Below are positions 40,239 to 52,508 of a stretch of 64,000 nucleotides of DNA, piece by piece (position 1 is the stretch's first letter; the number at the start of each line of letters is the position of its first letter). Both the position numbers and the translations under genes were made by a program. The notes beneath the pieces were generated by a model. It worked only from the letters and a program-made list of their open reading frames with translations, was not told where the DNA came from and searched no databases. Source of the stretch: Pholis gunnellus (Eukaryota; Chordata; Actinopteri; Perciformes; Pholidae); contig OU342821.1 in assembly GCA_910591455.2 (NCBI GenBank), positions 2,558,001 through 2,622,000 on the forward strand. The letters are read 5' to 3'.

Positions 40239-42620
40239 CTATGGATAGCCAGGAATACACACACACAATTTCAGGAGTCTAGCACAAACTTTCAAAATAT
40301 CCGCATTTTTAACCATGAACCTGACAATAACCCAAAACCTTACCCTGATCCTAACCCTGACCCTAACACTAGCCCAAAGATGAGAATTTTGCGCATCCTG
40401 GGACACCCAACACGGCCATGTTTTGTGACGTAGTTTTCGAAAGCAAGCCGTAAGAATATAAGGCGAGGGGGTGAAGCCACGCCCCCACTGAGGCCACGCC
40501 CCCAGCCCAAGGCAATGGGAGTCTATGACAGCAATACCAAAAGAACAAGCTAGAGCCACCAAACTTGACACAAAGCTGCTATGGGTAGCCAGGAATACAC
40601 ACACAAAATTTCAGGAGTCTAGCACAAACTTTCAAAATATCCGCTTTTTTAACCATAAACCTGACAATAACCCTAAACCTTACCCTGATCCTAACCCTGA
40701 CCCTAACAGTAGCCCAAAGATGAGAATTTTTCGCATCCTGGGACACCCAACACGGCCATGTTTTGTGACGTAGTTTTCGAAAGCAAGCCGTAAGAATATA
40801 AGGCGAGGGGGTCGAAGCCACGCCCCCACCGAGGCCACGCCCCCAGCCCAAGGCAATGGGAGTCTATGACAGCAATACCAAAAGAACAAGCTAGAGCCAC
40901 CAAACTTGACACAAAGCTGCTATGGGTAGCCAGGAATACACACACAAAATTTCAGGAGTCTAGCACAAACTTTCAAAATATCCGCTTTTTTAACCATGAA
41001 CCTGACAATAACCCAAAACCTTACCCTGATCCTAACCCTGACCCTAACACTAGCCCAAAGATGAGAATTTTGCGCATCCTGGGACACCCAACACGGCCAT
41101 GTTTTGTGACGTAGTTTTCGAAAGCAAGCCGTAAGAATATAAGGCGAGGGGGTGAAGCCACGCCCCCACTGAGGCCACGCCCCCAGCCCAAGGCAATGGG
41201 AGTCTATGACAGCAATACCAAAAGAACAAGCTAGAGCCACCAAACTTGACACAAAGCTGCTATGGATAGCCAGGAATACACACACAAAATGTCAGGAGTC
41301 TAGCACAAACTTTCAAAATATCCGCTTTTTTAACCATGAACCTGACAATAACCCAAAACCTTAACCTGATCCTAACCCTGACCCTAACACTAGCCCAAAG
41401 ATGAGAATTTTGCGCATCCTGGGACACCCAACACGGCCATGTTTTGTGACGTAGTTTTCGAAAGCAAGCCGTAAGAATATAAGGCGAGGGGGTCGAAGCC
41501 ACGCCCCCACCGAGGCCACGCCCCCAGCCCAAGGCAATGGGAGTCTATGACAGCAATACCAAAAGAACAAGCTAGAGCCACCAAACTTGACACAAAGCTG
41601 CTATGGGTAGCCAGGAATACACACACAAAATTTCAGGAGTCTAGCACAAACTTTCAAAATATCCGCTTTTTTAACCATAAACCTGACAATAACCCTAAAC
41701 CTTACCCTGATCCTAACCCTGACCCTAACACTAGCCCAAAGATGAGAATTTTGCGCATCCTGGGACACCCAACACGGCCATGTTTTGTGACGTAGTTTTC
41801 GAAAGCAAGCCGTAAGAATATAAGGCGAGGGGGTCGAAGCCACGCCCCCACCGAGGCCACGCCCCCAGCCCAAGGCAATGGGAGTCTATGACAGCAATAC
41901 CAAAAGAACAAGCTAGAGCCACCAAACTTGACACAAAGCTGCTATGGATAGCCAGGAATACACACACAAAATTTCAGGAGTCTAGCACAAACTTTCAAAA
42001 TATCCGCTTTTTTAACCATGAACCTGACAATAACCCAAAACCTTACCCTGATCCTAACCCTGACCCTAACACTAGCCCAAAGATGAGAATTTTGCGCATC
42101 CTGGGACACCCAACACGGCCATGTTTTGTGACGTAGTTTTCGAAAGCAAGCCGTAAGAATATAAGGCGAGGGGGTCGAAGCCACGCCCCCACCGAGGCCA
42201 CGCCCCCAGCCCAAGGCAATGGGAGTCTATGACAGCAATACCAAAAGAACAAGCTAGAGCCACCAAACTTGACACAAAGCTGCTATGGATAGCCAGGAAT
42301 ACACACACAAAATTTCAGGAGTCTAGCACAAACTTTCAAAATATCCGCTTTTTTAACCATGAACCTGACAATAACCCAAAACCTTACCCTGATCCTAACC
42401 CTGACCCTAACACTAGCCCAAAGATGAGAATTTTGCGCATCCTGGGACACCCAACACGGCCATGTTTTGTGACGTAGTTTTCGAAAGCAAGCCGTAAGAA
42501 TATAAGGCGAGGGGGTCGAAGCCACGCCCCCACCGAGGCCACGCCCCAAGCCCAAGGCAATGGGAGTCTATGACAGCAATACCAAAAGAACAAGCTAGAG
42601 CCACCAATGACACAAAGCTG
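38534..42620 (+). repeat. 12-mer higher-order repeat, copy A
   Basis: The unit order is: plain; ATACAAAAAG-led; ATACAAAAAG-led with GTGAAGTAG; CCTTAACCTG-bearing; AACAGT with TTTTTCGC; CCGCATTTTT with GGGGTGAAG (1-bp deletion) and CCACTGAGG; AACAGT with TTTTTCGC; a second GGGGTGAAG/CCACTGAGG unit; AAAATGTCAGG with CCTTAACCTG; plain; and two GGATAG/CATGAAC units. Each copy is 12 x 341 minus 2 bp. In copy A the eighth unit (40920) has GGGTAG and AAAATTT, where copies B and C have GGATAG and ACAATTT. Confidence 0.8.
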
Positions 42621-42800
42621 CTATGGGTAGCCAGGAATACACACACAAAAATTTCAGGAGTCTAGCACAAACTTTCAAAATATCCGCTTTTTTAACCATA
42701 AACCTGACAATAACCCTAAACCTTACCCTGATCCTAACCCTGACCCCTAACACTAGCCCAAAGATGAGAATTTTGCGCATCCTGGGACACCCCAACACGG
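42600..42800 (+). other. Irregular monomer with four compensating indels
   Basis: CCACCAATGACAC at 42601 lacks three bases found in all other units. Three extra bases then follow in homopolymers: A5 for A4 at 42647-42651, C4 for C3 at 42744-42747, and C4 for C3 at 42790-42793. The net length change is zero. No other monomer in the window has an insertion. The pattern fits uncorrected long-read homopolymer errors or a poorly covered join, although a truly degenerate unit is possible. It sits exactly where a further 12-mer copy would begin. Confidence 0.7.
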
Positions 42801-44328
42801 CCATGTTTTGTGACGTAGTTTTCGAAAGCAAGCCGTAAGAATATAAGGCGAGGGGGTCGAAGCCACGCCCCCACCGAGGCCACGCCCCCAGCCCAAGGCA
42901 ATGGGAGTCTATGACAGCAATACAAAAAGAACAAGCTAGAGCCACCAAACTTGACACAAAGCTGCTATGGATAGCCAGGAATACACACACAAAATTTCAG
43001 GAGTCTAGCACAAACTTTCAAAATATCCGCTTTTTTAACCATGAACCTGACAATAACCCAAAACCTTACCCTGATCCTAACCCTGACCCTAACACTAGCC
43101 CAAAGATGAGAATTTTGCGCATCCTGGGACACCCAACACGGCCATGTTTTGTGACGTAGTTTTCGAAAGCAAGCCGTAAGAATATAAGGCGAGGGGGTCG
43201 AAGCCACGCCCCCACCGAGGCCACGCCCCCAGCCCAAGGCAAGGGGAGTCTATGACAGCAATACAAAAAGAACAAGCTAGAGCCACCAAACTTGACACAA
43301 AGCTGCTATGGATAGCCAGGAATACACACACAAAATTTCAGGAGTCTAGCACAAACTTTCAAAATATCCGCTTTTTTAACCATGAACCTGACAATAACCC
43401 AAAACCTTACCCTGATCCTAACCCTGACCCTAACACTAGCCCAAAGATGAGAATTTTGCGCATCCTGGGACACCCAACACGGCCATGTTTTGTGACGTAG
43501 TTTTCGAAAGCAAGCCGTAAGAATATAAGGCGAGGGGGTCGAAGCCACGCCCCCACCGAGGCCACGCCCCCAGCCCAAGGCAATGGGAGTCTATGACAGC
43601 AATACCAAAAGAACAAGCTAGAGCCACCAAACTTGACACAAAGCTGCTATGGGTAGCCAGGAATACACACACAAAATTTCAGGAGTCTAGCACAAACTTT
43701 CAAAATATCCGCTTTTTTAACCATAAACCTGACAATAACCCTAAACCTTACCCTGATCCTAACCCTGACCCTAACAGTAGCCCAAAGATGAGAATTTTGC
43801 GCATCCTGGGACACCCAACACGGCCATGTTTTGTGACGTAGTTTTCGAAAGCAAGCCGTAAGAATATAAGGCGAGGGGGTCGAAGCCACGCCCCCACCGA
43901 GGCCACGCCCCCAGCCCAAGGCAATGGGAGTCTATGACAGCAATACCAAAAGAACAAGCTAGAGCCACCAAACTTGACACAAAGCTGCTATGGATAGCCA
44001 GGAATACACACACAAAATTTCAGGAGTCTAGCACAAACTTTCAAAATATCCGCTTTTTTAACCATGAACCTGACAATAACCCAAAACCTTACCCTGATCC
44101 TAACCCTGACCCTAACACTAGCCCAAAGATGAGAATTTTGCGCATCCTGGGACACCCAACACGGCCATGTTTTGTGACGTAGTTTTCGAAAGCAAGCCGT
44201 AAGAATATAAGGCGAGGGGGTCGAAGCCACGCCCCCACCGAGGCCACGCCCCAAGCCCAAGGCAATGGGAGTCTATGACAGCAATACCAAAAGAACAAGC
44301 TAGAGCCACCAAACTTGACACAAAGCTG

Positions 44329-47300
44329 CTATGGGTAGCCAGGAATACACACACAAAATTTCAGGAGTCTAGCACAAACTTTCAAAATATCCGCTTTTTT
44401 AACCATAAACCTGACAATAACCCTAAACCTTACCCTGATCCTAACCCTGACCCTAACACTAGCCCAAAGATGAGAATTTTGCGCATCCTGGGACACCCAA
44501 CACGGCCATGTTTTGTGACGTAGTTTTCGAAAGCAAGCCGTAAGAATATAAGGCGAGGGGGTCGAAGCCACGCCCCCACCGAGGCCACGCCCCCAGCCCA
44601 AGGCAATGGGAGTCTATGACAGCAATACAAAAAGAACAAGCTAGAGCCACCAAACTTGACACAAAGCTGCTATGGATAGCCAGGAATACACACACAAAAT
44701 TTCAGGAGTCTAGCACAAACTTTCAAAATATCCGCTTTTTTAACCATGAACCTGACAATAACCCAAAACCTTACCCTGATCCTAACCCTGACCCTAACAC
44801 TAGCCCAAAGATGAGAATTTTGCGCATCCTGGGACACCCAACACGGCCATGTTTTGTGACGTAGTTTTCGAAAGCAAGCCGTAAGAATATAAGGCGAGGG
44901 GGTCGAAGCCACGCCCCCACCGAGGCCACGCCCCCAGCCCAAGGCAATGGGAGTCTATGACAGCAATACAAAAAGAACAAGCTAGAGCCACCAAACTTGA
45001 CACAAAGCTGCTATGGATAGCCAGGAATACACACACAAAATTTCAGGAGTCTAGCACAAACTTTCAAAATATCCGCTTTTTTAACCATGAACCTGACAAT
45101 AACCCAAAACCTTACCCTGATCCTAACCCTGACCCTAACACTAGCCCAAAGATGAGAATTTTGCGCATCCTGGGACACCCAACACGGCCATGTTTTGTGA
45201 AGTAGTTTTCGAAAGCAAGCCGTAAGAATATAAGGCGAGGGGGTCGAAGCCACGCCCCCACCGAGGCCACGCCCCCAGCCCAAGGCAATGGGAGTCTATG
45301 ACAGCAATACCAAAAGAACAAGCTAGAGCCACCAAACTTGACACAAAGCTGCTATGGATAGCCAGGAATACACACACAAAATTTCAGGAGTCTAGCACAA
45401 ACTTTCAAAATATCCGCTTTTTTAACCATGAACCTGACAATAACCCAAAACCTTAACCTGATCCTAACCCTGACCCTAACACTAGCCCAAAGATGAGAAT
45501 TTTGCGCATCCTGGGACACCCAACACGGCCATGTTTTGTGACGTAGTTTTCGAAAGCAAGCCGTAAGAATATAAGGCGAGGGGGTCGAAGCCACGCCCCC
45601 ACCGAGGCCACGCCCCCAGCCCAAGGCAATGGGAGTCTATGACAGCAATACCAAAAGAACAAGCTAGAGCCACCAAACTTGACACAAAGCTGCTATGGGT
45701 AGCCAGGAATACACACACAAAATTTCAGGAGTCTAGCACAAACTTTCAAAATATCCGCTTTTTTAACCATAAACCTGACAATAACCCTAAACCTTACCCT
45801 GATCCTAACCCTGACCCTAACAGTAGCCCAAAGATGAGAATTTTTCGCATCCTGGGACACCCAACACGGCCATGTTTTGTGACGTAGTTTTCGAAAGCAA
45901 GCCGTAAGAATATAAGGCGAGGGGGTCGAAGCCACGCCCCCACCGAGGCCACGCCCCCAGCCCAAGGCAATGGGAGTCTATGACAGCAATACCAAAAGAA
46001 CAAGCTAGAGCCACCAAACTTGACACAAAGCTGCTATGGATAGCCAGGAATACACACACACAATTTCAGGAGTCTAGCACAAACTTTCAAAATATCCGCA
46101 TTTTTAACCATGAACCTGACAATAACCCAAAACCTTACCCTGATCCTAACCCTGACCCTAACACTAGCCCAAAGATGAGAATTTTGCGCATCCTGGGACA
46201 CCCAACACGGCCATGTTTTGTGACGTAGTTTTCGAAAGCAAGCCGTAAGAATATAAGGCGAGGGGGTGAAGCCACGCCCCCACTGAGGCCACGCCCCCAG
46301 CCCAAGGCAATGGGAGTCTATGACAGCAATACCAAAAGAACAAGCTAGAGCCACCAAACTTGACACAAAGCTGCTATGGGTAGCCAGGAATACACACACA
46401 AAATTTCAGGAGTCTAGCACAAACTTTCAAAATATCCGCTTTTTTAACCATAAACCTGACAATAACCCTAAACCTTACCCTGATCCTAACCCTGACCCTA
46501 ACAGTAGCCCAAAGATGAGAATTTTTCGCATCCTGGGACACCCAACACGGCCATGTTTTGTGACGTAGTTTTCGAAAGCAAGCCGTAAGAATATAAGGCG
46601 AGGGGGTCGAAGCCACGCCCCCACCGAGGCCACGCCCCCAGCCCAAGGCAATGGGAGTCTATGACAGCAATACCAAAAGAACAAGCTAGAGCCACCAAAC
46701 TTGACACAAAGCTGCTATGGATAGCCAGGAATACACACACACAATTTCAGGAGTCTAGCACAAACTTTCAAAATATCCGCTTTTTTAACCATGAACCTGA
46801 CAATAACCCAAAACCTTACCCTGATCCTAACCCTGACCCTAACACTAGCCCAAAGATGAGAATTTTGCGCATCCTGGGACACCCAACACGGCCATGTTTT
46901 GTGACGTAGTTTTCGAAAGCAAGCCGTAAGAATATAAGGCGAGGGGGTGAAGCCACGCCCCCACTGAGGCCACGCCCCCAGCCCAAGGCAATGGGAGTCT
47001 ATGACAGCAATACCAAAAGAACAAGCTAGAGCCACCAAACTTGACACAAAGCTGCTATGGATAGCCAGGAATACACACACAAAATGTCAGGAGTCTAGCA
47101 CAAACTTTCAAAATATCCGCTTTTTTAACCATGAACCTGACAATAACCCAAAACCTTAACCTGATCCTAACCCTGACCCTAACACTAGCCCAAAGATGAG
47201 AATTTTGCGCATCCTGGGACACCCAACACGGCCATGTTTTGTGACGTAGTTTTCGAAAGCAAGCCGTAAGAATATAAGGCGAGGGGGTCGAAGCCACGCC

Positions 47301-48418
47301 CCCACCGAGGCCACGCCCCCAGCCCAAGGCAATGGGAGTCTATGACAGCAATACCAAAAGAACAAGCTAGAGCCACCAAACTTGACACAAAGCTGCTATG
47401 GGTAGCCAGGAATACACACACAAAATTTCAGGAGTCTAGCACAAACTTTCAAAATATCCGCTTTTTTAACCATAAACCTGACAATAACCCTAAACCTTAC
47501 CCTGATCCTAACCCTGACCCTAACACTAGCCCAAAGATGAGAATTTTGCGCATCCTGGGACACCCAACACGGCCATGTTTTGTGACGTAGTTTTCGAAAG
47601 CAAGCCGTAAGAATATAAGGCGAGGGGGTCGAAGCCACGCCCCCACCGAGGCCACGCCCCCAGCCCAAGGCAATGGGAGTCTATGACAGCAATACCAAAA
47701 GAACAAGCTAGAGCCACCAAACTTGACACAAAGCTGCTATGGATAGCCAGGAATACACACACAAAATTTCAGGAGTCTAGCACAAACTTTCAAAATATCC
47801 GCTTTTTTAACCATGAACCTGACAATAACCCAAAACCTTACCCTGATCCTAACCCTGACCCTAACACTAGCCCAAAGATGAGAATTTTGCGCATCCTGGG
47901 ACACCCAACACGGCCATGTTTTGTGACGTAGTTTTCGAAAGCAAGCCGTAAGAATATAAGGCGAGGGGGTCGAAGCCACGCCCCCACCGAGGCCACGCCC
48001 CCAGCCCAAGGCAATGGGAGTCTATGACAGCAATACCAAAAGAACAAGCTAGAGCCACCAAACTTGACACAAAGCTGCTATGGATAGCCAGGAATACACA
48101 CACAAAATTTCAGGAGTCTAGCACAAACTTTCAAAATATCCGCTTTTTTAACCATGAACCTGACAATAACCCAAAACCTTACCCTGATCCTAACCCTGAC
48201 CCTAACACTAGCCCAAAGATGAGAATTTTGCGCATCCTGGGACACCCAACACGGCCATGTTTTGTGACGTAGTTTTCGAAAGCAAGCCGTAAGAATATAA
48301 GGCGAGGGGGTCGAAGCCACGCCCCCACCGAGGCCACGCCCCAAGCCCAAGGCAATGGGAGTCTATGACAGCAATACCAAAAGAACAAGCTAGAGCCACC
48401 AAACTTGACACAAAGCTG
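44329..48418 (+). repeat. 12-mer higher-order repeat, copy B (4090 bp)
   Basis: This copy repeats the unit order of copy A, including both 1-bp deletions (46267 and 46948), the CCGCATTTTT mark (46096) and AAAATGTCAGG (47083). It lies 5795 bp from copy A, which is 17 monomers minus 2 bp, so five extra units (42621-44328) separate the two. The match to copy A begins earlier, at the AACAGT unit 37852 versus 43647. Confidence 0.85.
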
Positions 48419-51400
48419 CTATGGGTAGCCAGGAATACACACACAAAATTTCAGGAGTCTAGCACAAACTTTCAAAATATCCGCTTTTTTAACCATAAAC
48501 CTGACAATAACCCTAAACCTTACCCTGATCCTAACCCTGACCCTAACACTAGCCCAAAGATGAGAATTTTGCGCATCCTGGGACACCCAACACGGCCATG
48601 TTTTGTGACGTAGTTTTCGAAAGCAAGCCGTAAGAATATAAGGCGAGGGGGTCGAAGCCACGCCCCCACCGAGGCCACGCCCCCAGCCCAAGGCAATGGG
48701 AGTCTATGACAGCAATACAAAAAGAACAAGCTAGAGCCACCAAACTTGACACAAAGCTGCTATGGATAGCCAGGAATACACACACAAAATTTCAGGAGTC
48801 TAGCACAAACTTTCAAAATATCCGCTTTTTTAACCATGAACCTGACAATAACCCAAAACCTTACCCTGATCCTAACCCTGACCCTAACACTAGCCCAAAG
48901 ATGAGAATTTTGCGCATCCTGGGACACCCAACACGGCCATGTTTTGTGACGTAGTTTTCGAAAGCAAGCCGTAAGAATATAAGGCGAGGGGGTCGAAGCC
49001 ACGCCCCCACCGAGGCCACGCCCCCAGCCCAAGGCAATGGGAGTCTATGACAGCAATACAAAAAGAACAAGCTAGAGCCACCAAACTTGACACAAAGCTG
49101 CTATGGATAGCCAGGAATACACACACAAAATTTCAGGAGTCTAGCACAAACTTTCAAAATATCCGCTTTTTTAACCATGAACCTGACAATAACCCAAAAC
49201 CTTACCCTGATCCTAACCCTGACCCTAACACTAGCCCAAAGATGAGAATTTTGCGCATCCTGGGACACCCAACACGGCCATGTTTTGTGAAGTAGTTTTC
49301 GAAAGCAAGCCGTAAGAATATAAGGCGAGGGGGTCGAAGCCACGCCCCCACCGAGGCCACGCCCCCAGCCCAAGGCAATGGGAGTCTATGACAGCAATAC
49401 CAAAAGAACAAGCTAGAGCCACCAAACTTGACACAAAGCTGCTATGGATAGCCAGGAATACACACACAAAATTTCAGGAGTCTAGCACAAACTTTCAAAA
49501 TATCCGCTTTTTTAACCATGAACCTGACAATAACCCAAAACCTTAACCTGATCCTAACCCTGACCCTAACACTAGCCCAAAGATGAGAATTTTGCGCATC
49601 CTGGGACACCCAACACGGCCATGTTTTGTGACGTAGTTTTCGAAAGCAAGCCGTAAGAATATAAGGCGAGGGGGTCGAAGCCACGCCCCCACCGAGGCCA
49701 CGCCCCCAGCCCAAGGCAATGGGAGTCTATGACAGCAATACCAAAAGAACAAGCTAGAGCCACCAAACTTGACACAAAGCTGCTATGGGTAGCCAGGAAT
49801 ACACACACAAAATTTCAGGAGTCTAGCACAAACTTTCAAAATATCCGCTTTTTTAACCATAAACCTGACAATAACCCTAAACCTTACCCTGATCCTAACC
49901 CTGACCCTAACAGTAGCCCAAAGATGAGAATTTTTCGCATCCTGGGACACCCAACACGGCCATGTTTTGTGACGTAGTTTTCGAAAGCAAGCCGTAAGAA
50001 TATAAGGCGAGGGGGTCGAAGCCACGCCCCCACCGAGGCCACGCCCCCAGCCCAAGGCAATGGGAGTCTATGACAGCAATACCAAAAGAACAAGCTAGAG
50101 CCACCAAACTTGACACAAAGCTGCTATGGATAGCCAGGAATACACACACACAATTTCAGGAGTCTAGCACAAACTTTCAAAATATCCGCATTTTTAACCA
50201 TGAACCTGACAATAACCCAAAACCTTACCCTGATCCTAACCCTGACCCTAACACTAGCCCAAAGATGAGAATTTTGCGCATCCTGGGACACCCAACACGG
50301 CCATGTTTTGTGACGTAGTTTTCGAAAGCAAGCCGTAAGAATATAAGGCGAGGGGGTGAAGCCACGCCCCCACTGAGGCCACGCCCCCAGCCCAAGGCAA
50401 TGGGAGTCTATGACAGCAATACCAAAAGAACAAGCTAGAGCCACCAAACTTGACACAAAGCTGCTATGGGTAGCCAGGAATACACACACAAAATTTCAGG
50501 AGTCTAGCACAAACTTTCAAAATATCCGCTTTTTTAACCATAAACCTGACAATAACCCTAAACCTTACCCTGATCCTAACCCTGACCCTAACAGTAGCCC
50601 AAAGATGAGAATTTTTCGCATCCTGGGACACCCAACACGGCCATGTTTTGTGACGTAGTTTTCGAAAGCAAGCCGTAAGAATATAAGGCGAGGGGGTCGA
50701 AGCCACGCCCCCACCGAGGCCACGCCCCCAGCCCAAGGCAATGGGAGTCTATGACAGCAATACCAAAAGAACAAGCTAGAGCCACCAAACTTGACACAAA
50801 GCTGCTATGGATAGCCAGGAATACACACACACAATTTCAGGAGTCTAGCACAAACTTTCAAAATATCCGCTTTTTTAACCATGAACCTGACAATAACCCA
50901 AAACCTTACCCTGATCCTAACCCTGACCCTAACACTAGCCCAAAGATGAGAATTTTGCGCATCCTGGGACACCCAACACGGCCATGTTTTGTGACGTAGT
51001 TTTCGAAAGCAAGCCGTAAGAATATAAGGCGAGGGGGTGAAGCCACGCCCCCACTGAGGCCACGCCCCCAGCCCAAGGCAATGGGAGTCTATGACAGCAA
51101 TACCAAAAGAACAAGCTAGAGCCACCAAACTTGACACAAAGCTGCTATGGATAGCCAGGAATACACACACAAAATGTCAGGAGTCTAGCACAAACTTTCA
51201 AAATATCCGCTTTTTTAACCATGAACCTGACAATAACCCAAAACCTTAACCTGATCCTAACCCTGACCCTAACACTAGCCCAAAGATGAGAATTTTGCGC
51301 ATCCTGGGACACCCAACACGGCCATGTTTTGTGACGTAGTTTTCGAAAGCAAGCCGTAAGAATATAAGGCGAGGGGGTCGAAGCCACGCCCCCACCGAGG

Positions 51401-52508
51401 CCACGCCCCCAGCCCAAGGCAATGGGAGTCTATGACAGCAATACCAAAAGAACAAGCTAGAGCCACCAAACTTGACACAAAGCTGCTATGGGTAGCCAGG
51501 AATACACACACAAAATTTCAGGAGTCTAGCACAAACTTTCAAAATATCCGCTTTTTTAACCATAAACCTGACAATAACCCTAAACCTTACCCTGATCCTA
51601 ACCCTGACCCTAACACTAGCCCAAAGATGAGAATTTTGCGCATCCTGGGACACCCAACACGGCCATGTTTTGTGACGTAGTTTTCGAAAGCAAGCCGTAA
51701 GAATATAAGGCGAGGGGGTCGAAGCCACGCCCCCACCGAGGCCACGCCCCCAGCCCAAGGCAATGGGAGTCTATGACAGCAAAACCAAAAGAACAAGCTA
51801 GAGCCACCAAACTTGACACAAAGCTGCTATGGATAGCCAGGAATACACACACAAAATTTCAGGAGTCTAGCACAAACTTTCAAAATATCCGCTTTTTTAA
51901 CCATGAACCTGACAATAACCCAAAACCTTCCCCTGATCCTAACCCTGACCCTAACACTAGCCCAAAGATGAGAATTTTGCGCATCCTGGGACACCCAACA
52001 CGGCCATGTTTTGTGACGTAGTTTTCGAAAGCAAGCCGTAAGAATATAAGGCGAGGGGGTCGAAGCCACGCCCCCACCGAGGCCACGCCCCCAGCCCAAG
52101 GCAATGGGAGTCTATGACAGCAATACCAAAAGAACAAGCTAGAGCCACCAAACTTGACACAAAGCTGCTATGGATAGCCAGGAATACACACACACAATTT
52201 CAGGAGTCTAGCACAAACTTTCAAAATATCCGCTTTTTTAACCATGAACCTTACAATAACCCAAAACCTTACCCTGATCCTAACCCTGACCCTAACACTA
52301 GCCCAAAGATGAGAATTTTGCGCATCCTGGGACACCCAACACGGCCATGTTTTGTGACGTAGTTTTCGAAAGCAAGCCGTAAGAATATAAGGCGAGGGGG
52401 TCGAAGCCACGCCCCCACTGAGGCCACGCCCCCAGCCCAAGGCAATGGGAGTCTATGACAGCAATACCAAAAGAACAAGCTAGAGCCACCAAACTTGACA
52501 CAAAGCTG
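48419..52508 (+). repeat. 12-mer higher-order repeat, copy C (4090 bp)
   Basis: Directly tandem with copy B at 4090 bp. The first ten units match B at every diagnostic position I compared, including the deletions at 50357 and 51038. The last two units diverge: 51827 has CAAAACCAAAAG leading in (51780) and CCTTCCCCTG (51928), and 52168 has the extra CA, CCTTACAATAAC and CCACTGAGG without the neighbouring deletion. The near identity of B and C over about 3.4 kb suggests a recent duplication. Confidence 0.85.

Noticed and set aside
40239..40604. 121-codon minus-strand frames (also near 41260, 46399, 50489, 59353 and 63103)
   Set aside because: These are two ordinary accidental frames joined by the 1-bp deletion in the G-run region, not a gene fusion.
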